Program-made: the position numbers and the translations under genes | Part shown: positions 1 to 4,346 of the stretch, one piece after another | Position numbering within the stretch: position 1 is the stretch's first letter | How the letters are laid out: every line of letters starts with the position of its first letter | Source of the DNA: Clostridia bacterium | Lineage (GTDB): Bacteria > Bacillota_A > Clostridia > Christensenellales > Borkfalkiaceae | DNA length: 5,664 nucleotides | Direction: 5' to 3' | NCBI GenBank assembly: GCA_017621955.1 | Contig: JAGASB010000151.1 | Coordinates: forward strand, 1-5,664 | The notes under the pieces: model-generated | What the model was told of the DNA's origin: nothing | The model's input: the letters and a program-made list of their open reading frames with translations, nothing else | The model's database searches: none

Positions 1-429
1 AAATACTTTTCTAATGCAGGGATTACAACTGATATAATAGTTGGATTTCCGACCGAGACGGATGAAGATTTTATAAATACACAAAAACTTATTGAAAGGG
101 TAAAATTTTCGGATATACATCCGTTTCCGTTTAGTCCAAGAAGTGGAACGGTTGCGTTTAAGATGCAAGACTTGCCACCGCAAATTAAAAAAGCAAGGCT
201 TAATAAACTACTTGAAATAAAGGCGAATTGTAAAGAGAACTTTGCGAAATCAATGGTAGGAAAAACGCTTGACTTTTTATTTGAAGAGTTTAAGGACGGA
301 TACTTTGAAGGGTATTCGGAAAACTATTTAAGGCTGTATTTGCCTAAATATTCAGGCGATGGAAAAATAGAAAAAGTAACGGTAATCGCACCGTTTAAGG
401 ACGGCGCACTTGCTAAAATTGAGGAGTAA
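1..429 (+). CDS. mtaB: tRNA t6A37 methylthiotransferase MtaB, C-terminal part (5' end outside window)
   Basis: MtaB is a radical-SAM iron-sulfur enzyme that adds a methylthio group to N6-threonylcarbamoyladenosine at position 37 of tRNAs reading ANN codons, in the cytoplasm. The reading frame is open from the first base, so only the last 142 residues are visible, against about 430 for the family; the catalytic CxxxCxxC motif lies outside. What remains is the end of the radical-SAM barrel, with the family signatures TTDIIVGFPTETDEDF (about residues 9-24) and HPFPFSPRSGT (about 40-50). A TRAM-like RNA-binding domain follows at about 80-140. The VGFP and FPFSPRSGT signatures favour MtaB over MiaB or RimO, though I cannot exclude a close MiaB-like paralogue. 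The gene ends GAG GAG TAA, and these two glutamate codons also form the ribosome site of the next gene. Translation is therefore probably coupled to the HIT gene 3 bases downstream. Confidence 0.87.
   Translation, partial: KYFSNAGITTDIIVGFPTETDEDFINTQKLIERVKFSDIHPFPFSPRSGTVAFKMQDLPPQIKKARLNKLLEIKANCKENFAKSMVGKTLDFLFEEFKDGYFEGYSENYLRLYLPKYSGDGKIEKVTVIAPFKDGALAKIEE
421..426 (+). promoter_or_regulatory. Shine-Dalgarno site of the HIT gene, inside the mtaB coding end
   Basis: GAGGAG lies 6 bases before the ATG of the HIT gene and is also the last two sense codons of mtaB. The ribosome finishing mtaB would sit on this site, which suggests translational coupling of the pair. Confidence 0.8.
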
Positions 430-432
430 AAT

Positions 433-774
433 ATGAAAGACTGTTTATTTTGTAAAATTATTGCAGGCGAAATTCCTGCAACTAAAATGTATGAAGATGA
501 AAATATGCTTATTTTTAAGGATATTGACCCTAAGGCTAAAAATCATTATCTTTGCGTACCCAAAAGCCACTTTAAGCTTTTAGCCGATATGACCGATGAG
601 CAGAGCGAAATGCTTAAAGCGTGCTTTAAGAAAATTCCAACGCTTCAAAAAGAACTTGGCTTAGAAAACGGTTATCGTTTGGTAATTAACCAAGGTGACG
701 ATGCAGGTCAAACGGTGTTCCACTTGCATATTCATATTTTGTCTGGTCAAAAAATGGGCTGGACCCCCGCATAG
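433..774 (+). CDS. hinT: HIT-family purine nucleoside phosphoramidase (HinT-like)
   Basis: This is a histidine-triad hydrolase of the HINT branch, a small cytoplasmic dimer that cleaves AMP-lysine and other nucleoside phosphoramidates. At 113 residues it has the normal family length. It starts MKDCLFCKII, with the C4-x2-C7 pair that often binds zinc in bacterial HinT. The catalytic triad HLHIHIL is at residues 97-103, and by family analogy the middle histidine (H99) is the nucleophile. The DDAGQTVFH segment just before it and the GQKMGW tail just after it are diagnostic of HINT rather than Fhit or GalT. The start is fixed by GAGGAG 6 bases upstream. It follows mtaB within 3 bases, so the two are an operon. 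From memory, the MtaB-HIT order is common in clostridia, often followed by rpsU; here a terminator follows at once. The cellular substrate is unknown in most bacteria. Confidence 0.95.
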   Translation: MKDCLFCKIIAGEIPATKMYEDENMLIFKDIDPKAKNHYLCVPKSHFKLLADMTDEQSEMLKACFKKIPTLQKELGLENGYRLVINQGDDAGQTVFHLHIHILSGQKMGWTPA

Positions 775-783
775 CTTAAACGA

Positions 784-810
784 AAAAGGTGCTTAAAACA
801 AGCACCTTTT
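784..810. terminator. Bidirectional rho-independent terminator between hinT and the CDF transporter
   Basis: A perfect 11-bp stem (AAAAGGTGCTT with AAGCACCTTTT) encloses a 5-base loop, AAAAC. On the plus strand it is followed by ACTTTTAATAATTA and lies 10 bases after the hinT stop. On the minus strand the stem runs out into TTTTTCG and lies 17 bases after the transporter stop. One hairpin can therefore end both convergent transcripts. Confidence 0.88.
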
Positions 811-826
811 ACTTTTAATAATTAAT

Positions 827-2002
827 TTATCTATTAAAATCGGTATCAAATTCGATTACGGCATAGTATTTTTTGTCAAAACAGTCAAGTTTAGAACAAA
901 CGGCTGTTCTAATTTGTTCTTCCTTGCCGTGAAGATTAAAAGGCAAGACCACGTCGAATATAACGTTAGTATGCGTTCTTCCACTAACAATTCTAAAATC
1001 GTGCAGGGACAGTTGTTCATCAAAGTCTTTTATAACCTTAATAATTTGGGTTTTAAGAGTTTCAGTTTCGGGGTCGTTAAGGTTTACGGGGTCAAGGTGA
1101 CAAACCAATAAAACGTTCATTTCTTTATAAATTTCACGTTCAATATTATCGGTAAGGTCGTGCGAAAGCATAATATCGACAGCCGAATCAACTTCAATAT
1201 GCACGGAAGCAAAAGTTTTAGTCGGTCCGTAAGAGTGAACTATTAAATCGTGAATATCAAGCACTTGTTCATAAGTTTTAAGTTTAGTTTCAAGTTTAGA
1301 AACTAAATCTTTGTCGGGCGGAGTACCGATTAGTGGATTTATCGTTTCTTTTATAAGGTTTATTGCCGAATAGATAACTAAAAGTGAGACGGCGATACCC
1401 AAATATCCGTCAAGCGAAAGTCCCGTAACCATAGCAACGATTGCGCAGATAAGCACTACTGACGTTGAAATAACGTCGTTTCTGCTATCAGTACACATTG
1501 CTTTTAATGAATCGGAATTGATTGATTTACCTAATCCGTTAAAGATAATAGCAAGTATAAATTTAACAGTGATAGATGCGCCTAAAATTATGCACGTTAT
1601 AATGGAAAAGTCGGTTGGGCTTGCATTTAGAATTTTATCAAGTCCTGCACGCCCTGTTTCAATACCGATAAAAAAGATTACGCAAGCGATTATTAACGAC
1701 GTAATGTACTCAATGCGTTCGTGCCCAAAAGGGTGTTCCTTATCGGCGGGGCGACCAGACATCTTAAATCCAACTGCTGTTATTATAGAAGTCATAAAGT
1801 CGGAAAGATTGTTTATGGCATCGGCAATAACTGCAATACTTCCCGATAAAATTCCTGCCAAAAGTTTGATGGCGAAAAGAAAGGCGTTTGCAATTATCCC
1901 TAAAATGCCTGCCGCAACGCCGTAAGATGCCCTTACGATAGGGTTGTCAGTGTCCTTATAGTTTTTAATAAATAATTTTTTGAAAATATTAGTCATAGAC
2001 AT
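827..2002 (-). CDS. Cation diffusion facilitator transporter, probably Mn2+ (MntE-like)
   Basis: This is an inner-membrane metal/proton antiporter of the CDF family that exports divalent metal. It has 391 residues. Six hydrophobic segments lie near 28-52, 54-80, 98-116, 133-155, 164-192 and 195-218. A cytoplasmic CDF domain follows (about 228-310, HDLIVHSYGPTKTF, with H256, H268, H281 and H302), then roughly 80 further residues not present in short CDF proteins such as YiiP. The transport site in helix 2 reads DAINNLSD, giving N64-xxx-D68; helix 5 reads TDSRND, giving D172-xxx-D176. As I recall, this Asn-Asp/Asp-Asp set marks the Mn2+ exporters (S. pneumoniae MntE), whereas zinc CDFs carry a histidine. 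Mn2+ is thus favoured, but iron is possible. The start is either ATG 2002 or ATG 1996 (Met3); an in-frame TAG 15 bases upstream excludes anything longer, and neither start has a Shine-Dalgarno site. It is downstream of rubrerythrin, with a terminator between them. Confidence 0.92.
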   Translation of the reverse strand: MSMTNIFKKLFIKNYKDTDNPIVRASYGVAAGILGIIANAFLFAIKLLAGILSGSIAVIADAINNLSDFMTSIITAVGFKMSGRPADKEHPFGHERIEYITSLIIACVIFFIGIETGRAGLDKILNASPTDFSIITCIILGASITVKFILAIIFNGLGKSINSDSLKAMCTDSRNDVISTSVVLICAIVAMVTGLSLDGYLGIAVSLLVIYSAINLIKETINPLIGTPPDKDLVSKLETKLKTYEQVLDIHDLIVHSYGPTKTFASVHIEVDSAVDIMLSHDLTDNIEREIYKEMNVLLVCHLDPVNLNDPETETLKTQIIKVIKDFDEQLSLHDFRIVSGRTHTNVIFDVVLPFNLHGKEEQIRTAVCSKLDCFDKKYYAVIEFDTDFNR

Positions 2003-2003
2003 A

Positions 2004-2032
2004 ATTTTAACACACTATTAGTAAAAAATCAA
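2004..2032 (-). promoter_or_regulatory. Candidate promoter of the CDF transporter, giving a leaderless mRNA
   Basis: On the minus strand, TTGATT (2032-2027) and TAAAAT (2009-2004) are separated by 17 bases, and TGT precedes the -10, giving an extended -10 (TGnTAAAAT). The expected start of transcription is about 1996-1997, on or beside the A of the second ATG of the gene. The match is good, but the region is very AT-rich, so chance resemblance is possible. The only other space for a promoter is the short stretch holding the rubrerythrin terminator. Confidence 0.5.
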
Positions 2033-2069
2033 CAAAAAATTAAACGCACCCACTTTTTAGTGAGTGCGT
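2031..2069 (-). terminator. Rho-independent terminator of the rubrerythrin gene
   Basis: On the minus strand, ACGCACTCACT pairs with AGTGGGTGCGT around an AAAA loop (2069-2044), followed by TTAATTTTTTGTT. Ten pairs are Watson-Crick; the eleventh is a G-U wobble only in the minus-strand transcript (C-A on the plus strand), which supports the direction. It starts 17 bases after the rubrerythrin stop. Confidence 0.85.
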
Positions 2070-2086
2070 CATTGTGTTTTATGGTA

Positions 2087-2623
2087 TTAGTAGTTAATAA
2101 CACGAAGCATAAAGTAAGCTTGTGGGTGGTCGCAAACGGGGCATTTAACGGGCGCTTCAACAGCGTCGTGAATATGACCGCAGTTACGGCAAATCCAAAC
2201 GGTTTTTTCGTTCTTTTTGAAAACTGTGCCGTCTTCAATGTTTTTAAGAAGTGCACGATATCTTTCTTCGTGTTCCTTTTCAATCTTAGCAACGCCAGCA
2301 AAAAGTCTTGCAATATCGTCAAAACCTTCTTCTTTTGCTTCCTTTTCCATACGAGCATACATATCGGTCCATTCGTAATTTTCACCGCCGGCAGCGTCTT
2401 TCAAGTTTTCGATAGTTGAGGGCATACCGTCGTGCAAAAGTTTGAACCAAATTTTTGCGTGTTCTTTTTCATTATCAGCAGTTTCTAAAAAGAAAGCGGC
2501 AATTTGTTCAAAGCCGTCTTTTTTAGCCTTTGAAGCGTAATAAGTGTATTTGTTGCGTGCTTGGCTTTCACCAGCAAATGCTTCCCATAAGTTTTTTTCA
2601 GTTTTCGTTCCCTTTAAATTCAT
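2087..2623 (-). CDS. rbr: Rubrerythrin (diiron peroxidase with C-terminal rubredoxin domain)
   Basis: Rubrerythrin is a cytoplasmic NAD(P)H-linked peroxidase of anaerobes that reduces hydrogen peroxide to water with electrons from rubredoxin or similar carriers. The 178 residues are a full-length two-domain form. The ferritin-like four-helix part (about 1-130) shows the diiron ligands expected for the family: E19 in [13 protein letters not shown]52-xx-H55, E95 and E98 in the EKEAKEEGF helix, and E115-xx-H118. The rubredoxin-like part (about 140-178) has C145-xx-C148 and C161-xx-C164 for one iron, and the usual ending [10 protein letters not shown]. The exact assignment of ligands comes from alignment by eye. 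The start is supported by AAAGGAGA with 8 bases between AGGAG and the ATG. It has its own consensus promoter and its own terminator, so it is probably expressed alone, strongly, and independently of the XRE gene 95 bases upstream. Confidence 0.97.
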   Translation of the reverse strand: MNLKGTKTEKNLWEAFAGESQARNKYTYYASKAKKDGFEQIAAFFLETADNEKEHAKIWFKLLHDGMPSTIENLKDAAGGENYEWTDMYARMEKEAKEEGFDDIARLFAGVAKIEKEHEERYRALLKNIEDGTVFKKNEKTVWICRNCGHIHDAVEAPVKCPVCDHPQAYFMLRVINY

Positions 2624-2631
2624 AATAATAT

Positions 2632-2636
2632 CTCCT
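2632..2636 (-). promoter_or_regulatory. Shine-Dalgarno site of rubrerythrin
   Basis: AAAGGAGA on the minus strand, with AGGAG 8 bases before the ATG. It is a strong site and fixes the start codon. Confidence 0.85.
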
Positions 2637-2652
2637 TTATAATGTTGATATA

Positions 2653-2681
2653 ATTATATACTGTTTTCCAAATTTTGTCAA
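2653..2681 (-). promoter_or_regulatory. Perfect consensus sigma-A promoter of rubrerythrin
   Basis: On the minus strand, TTGACA (2681-2676), a 17-base spacer and TATAAT (2658-2653) match the consensus exactly. Transcription would start near 2646, giving a leader of about 23 bases that carries the ribosome site. A 12-bp perfect palindrome, ATATAATTATAT (2648-2659), covers the -10 box and could be an operator. Rubrerythrin genes in clostridia are known PerR targets, but the palindrome is not a clean PerR box. Confidence 0.88.
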
Positions 2682-2718
2682 TACGGATTTTGAAGTTTTT
2701 TGGCAAAATAAAAAGAAT

Positions 2719-2934
2719 TTAAAACTCTTTTCTTCCCAACAAATAATCGGCAGATACGTCTAAAATCTCACAAATTTTGTTGAACGTATCTAACGACGGC
2801 AAGGCTTTGCCGTGTTTATACATTGACATTGTTGCCTTTGTTATTCCAAGTGCTTTTGATAGTTCTGCATAATTTAGTGGCGAAGTTTTAACTGCTTCAA
2901 TTAAATTTTTACTAAAAGTCAACTGTAAGTTCAT
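2719..2934 (-). CDS. Small XRE-family (Cro/CI-type) DNA-binding repressor
   Basis: This is a 71-residue single-domain transcription regulator of the HTH_3 family. The helix-turn-helix spans roughly residues 8-63. YAELSKALG (22-30) is the positioning helix, followed by the turn and the recognition helix KATMSMYKHG (33-42). The usual PSLDTFNKICEILDVSADYLLG scaffold then closes the domain, so there is no room for a sensor or peptidase domain. The start is certain within narrow limits: an in-frame TAA lies four codons upstream, and ACT AAT AGT between it and the ATG offers no other start. No Shine-Dalgarno site precedes it. It is divergent from the lipoprotein gene, and the 94 bases between them hold repeated operator-like half-sites. 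I infer that it represses the lipoprotein and probably itself. It could instead also act on distant genes. Rubrerythrin follows on the same strand, without a convincing terminator between them. Confidence 0.9.
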   Translation of the reverse strand: MNLQLTFSKNLIEAVKTSPLNYAELSKALGITKATMSMYKHGKALPSLDTFNKICEILDVSADYLLGRKEF

Positions 2935-2946
2935 ACTATTAGTTTA

Positions 2947-2974
2947 ATACTATCTAACTATTTTTGCTTGACAG
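2947..2974 (-). promoter_or_regulatory. Possible promoter of the XRE gene
   Basis: On the minus strand, CTGTCA (2974-2969), 16 bases, then TAGTAT (2952-2947) is a weak match (4 of 6 in each box). Transcription would start near 2940, only about 6 bases before the ATG. Its -35 box overlaps the -35 box of the divergent lipoprotein promoter, so the two promoters would compete. This is tentative. Confidence 0.3.
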
Positions 2975-3001
2975 TTAGACATAATCTAACTATAATATAG
3001 T
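2952..3001. promoter_or_regulatory. Operator-like repeats between the XRE and lipoprotein genes
   Basis: ATCTAACTAT occurs twice in the same direction (2952-2961 and 2984-2993), 32 bp apart, about three helical turns. Between them is the inverted half-site GTTAGA (2974-2979), which pairs with TCTAAC (2985-2990) to form a perfect 6-5-6 palindrome filling the promoter spacer exactly. A second palindrome, ACTAT-AAT-ATAGT (2989-3001), lies over the -10 box. Arrays like this are typical of operators bound by XRE repressor dimers. That this XRE protein is the binder is inference from position. Confidence 0.65.
2968..2996 (+). promoter_or_regulatory. Perfect consensus sigma-A promoter of the lipoprotein gene
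   Basis: TTGACA (2968-2973), exactly 17 bases, then TATAAT (2991-2996). Transcription would start near 3003, giving a leader of about 25 bases. So strong a promoter in front of a surface protein suggests that it is normally held down by a repressor, and the spacer is itself the inverted repeat described in the operator entry. Confidence 0.9.
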
Positions 3002-3015
3002 ATATACAATAAAAC

Positions 3016-3021
3016 AAGGAG
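3016..3021 (+). promoter_or_regulatory. Shine-Dalgarno site of the lipoprotein gene
   Basis: AAGGAG, 7 bases before the ATG. It is a strong site that fixes the start directly before a classic signal peptide. Confidence 0.85.
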
Positions 3022-3028
3022 TAATTCA

Positions 3029-4171
3029 ATGAAAAGAAAACTAATTAAGATTTTAACTTTATGTATGGTCGTGTGTTTATCTCTATGTGTATTTGCTGCG
3101 TGTAGTTGTGCAAAAGGCGAAGATGAAAATTCTATAAATTATAGTGAAGGTTTAGATTTTGTTTTAAACGAAGAACAAAGTGGCTATATATTAACAGGTG
3201 TTGGTATTTGCAATGATAGAAAAATAGTTATACCAAATGAGTATAATGGTAAACCCGTTGTTGCTATTGGAGAAAAAGCATTTTATCAAGATTCGTATAT
3301 TAAAGTCGTAGAAATTCCATCGACTGTTACGACTATTGGCACTTCTGCATTTGCTGGCTGCACCTCATTAAAAAGTATAACAATCGGTGAGGGGGTAACT
3401 AATATTGATAGAAATGCCTTTGGAGGTTGTGAAAGTTTGACAAAGGTAAATTTTACGGGTATTATTGACCAGTGGGTGCAAATTGAATTTAATGAAAGTT
3501 ATTCGAATCCATTAGTATATGCGAAAAAATTGTATATGAAAAACAAATTGGTGACGGACGTTGTGTTGACAACAGCTAAGCAAATAAAAACGGCGGTTTT
3601 TTTAAACTGTCAATCGTTAAGAAGTATTTTAATACCTGACAGTGTCTTAAATGTTGAGTGTGCGTTCGGTGCTTGTGAATCTTTAATTATATACTGTGAA
3701 GCAAAAAGCAAGCCTGCGGAATGGAGTGATGATTGGAACTTAGCGTTTAGATATGCGAGTGCAAGAATATACGACGGAAGTTGTCCTGTTGTGTGGGACT
3801 GTAAAAATAATGATGTTGCGAATAATGGATATATTTATACTACAATTAATAACATAAGATATTCCTTGAAAGACGATATAGCAACTATTATAAAGCAATC
3901 AAGTGATTTGATTGGAAATATAAATATATCATCAAATATAACATATAAAAATAAAAGTTATTGCGTGTCAAGTATACAAAGTGAAGCTTTTTATGAATGC
4001 GAGCAATTAGAAAGCATAATAATCCCGTCAAGTATTAAAAGTATAGGTGATTATGTGTTTGGTGGTTCCAATTCATTAACAATATACTGCGAAGCGGAAA
4101 GCAAGCCTGACGATTGGAGTTACTATTGGAATTATTCAAGCAGACCTGTCGTTTGGGGATATAAAGGTTAG
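3029..4171 (+). CDS. BspA-type leucine-rich-repeat surface lipoprotein with two modules
   Basis: This is a 380-residue predicted lipoprotein anchored on the outer face of the membrane. The signal peptide has a positive start (MKRKLIK), a hydrophobic core and a lipobox-like FAAC, so C25 is the likely lipidated cysteine; Phe at -3 is less usual. The rest is two copies of one plan. Each has an opening strand segment (about 38-80 and 263-313), LRR_5/BspA-type repeats of the form IGxxAFxGCxSLxxIxIP (about 80-141 and 187-220 in the first module, 314-351 in the second), and a closing motif IYCEAxSKPxxWxxxWN followed by PVVW (221-257 and 352-377). The closing motifs lie exactly 131 codons apart and are still similar in DNA. 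The first module also has a DQWVQIEF...SNPL segment (147-162). BspA-like repeats are known in adhesion and protein binding; the ligand here is unknown. No LPXTG or other wall anchor is seen. The gene looks more AT-rich than its neighbours. Confidence 0.85.
   Translation: MKRKLIKILTLCMVVCLSLCVFAACSCAKGEDENSINYSEGLDFVLNEEQSGYILTGVGICNDRKIVIPNEYNGKPVVAIGEKAFYQDSYIKVVEIPSTVTTIGTSAFAGCTSLKSITIGEGVTNIDRNAFGGCESLTKVNFTGIIDQWVQIEFNESYSNPLVYAKKLYMKNKLVTDVVLTTAKQIKTAVFLNCQSLRSILIPDSVLNVECAFGACESLIIYCEAKSKPAEWSDDWNLAFRYASARIYDGSCPVVWDCKNNDVANNGYIYTTINNIRYSLKDDIATIIKQSSDLIGNINISSNITYKNKSYCVSSIQSEAFYECEQLESIIIPSSIKSIGDYVFGGSNSLTIYCEAESKPDDWSYYWNYSSRPVVWGYKG
3689..3738 (+). repeat. Intragenic repeat in the lipoprotein gene, copy 1
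   Basis: This is the DNA encoding the first IYCEAxSKPxxWxxxW motif. It matches the segment 393 bp downstream closely (for example ATATACTG, then a shared AAAGCAAGCCTG core, then TGGAGT and ATTGGAA). The spacing is a whole number of codons, which points to duplication of a module within the gene. Confidence 0.75.
4082..4131 (+). repeat. Intragenic repeat in the lipoprotein gene, copy 2
   Basis: Second copy of the closing-motif DNA, in the same direction and frame as copy 1. Differences between the copies include third-position changes (TGT/TGC, GAA kept) that leave YCEA and SKP intact, as expected if the motif is under selection. Confidence 0.75.
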
Positions 4172-4182
4172 GTAAAGCATAT

Positions 4183-4286
4183 CGTCATTCTGAGTGTAGG
4201 CAAAAGCCGAAATCGAAGAATCTAAAAAGAGATGCTTCGACAAGCTCAGCATGACGCAACTACGCTTACGTTTCGCTCAATATGAC
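4183..4286. repeat. Degenerate interspersed palindromic repeat (non-coding)
   Basis: Outer arms CGTCATTCTGAG (4183-4194) and CTCAGCATGACG (4245-4256) pair at 11 of 12 positions. Inner arms CGAAGAATCT (4214-4223) and AGATGCTTCG (4230-4239) pair at 9 of 10 around a 6-base loop. A third end, GCTCAATATGAC (4275-4286), repeats the right end (4244-4255) at 10 of 12 positions. From memory, the TCATTCTGAG...GAAGAATCT / AGATGCTTCGACAAGCTCAGCATGA family recurs between genes in many unrelated bacteria. It carries no transposase, so it is best seen as a MITE- or REP-like non-autonomous element or its remains. It fills most of the gap between the convergent lipoprotein and glyS genes. Confidence 0.7.
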
Positions 4287-4300
4287 AGAAAGAATAAATA

Positions 4301-4330
4301 AACGGCTTTGCGAATTTTCGCAAAGCCGTT
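4301..4330. terminator. Terminator of glyS, possibly also ending the lipoprotein transcript
   Basis: A perfect 13-bp stem (AACGGCTTTGCGA with TCGCAAAGCCGTT) has a 4-base loop. On the minus strand it begins 16 bases after the glyS stop and is followed by TATTTATTCTTT, a fair U-rich tail. On the plus strand it is followed by AAAGTTTTAAATTT, a weaker tail, so its main role is probably for glyS. Confidence 0.85.
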
Positions 4331-4346
4331 AAAGTTTTAAATTTAA

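Noticed and set aside
914..1111. 65-codon plus-strand open frame inside the CDF gene
   Set aside because: It is antisense to a well-supported transporter gene, has no ribosome site and resembles no family.
1518..1925. 135-codon plus-strand open frame inside the CDF gene
   Set aside because: It is the antisense shadow of the membrane helices of the transporter, with no recognisable domain and no promoter or ribosome site.
2003..2086. Manganese riboswitch (yybP-ykoY type) before the CDF gene
   Set aside because: The 84-base gap is taken up by the rubrerythrin terminator and a candidate promoter, and there is no space or conserved structure for a riboswitch.
2029..2419. Overlapping open frames on both strands across the rubrerythrin gene
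   Set aside because: Both overlap a complete rubrerythrin with all iron ligands, and one also reads through its terminator. They are shadow frames.
2690..2735. Possible terminator after the XRE gene
   Set aside because: Only a weak AAAAGA/TCTTTT pairing overlapping the end of the gene is seen, with no GC-rich stem, so it is not annotated.
3083..3088. Alternative lipidation cysteine C20 in LSLC
   Set aside because: It would cut the hydrophobic core short; FAAC at C25 is better placed after the core and followed by a polar region.
3689..4131. Direct repeats as a CRISPR array or tandem mobile element
   Set aside because: There are only two diverged copies, in frame within a coding gene and 393 bp apart, which fits duplication of a protein module.
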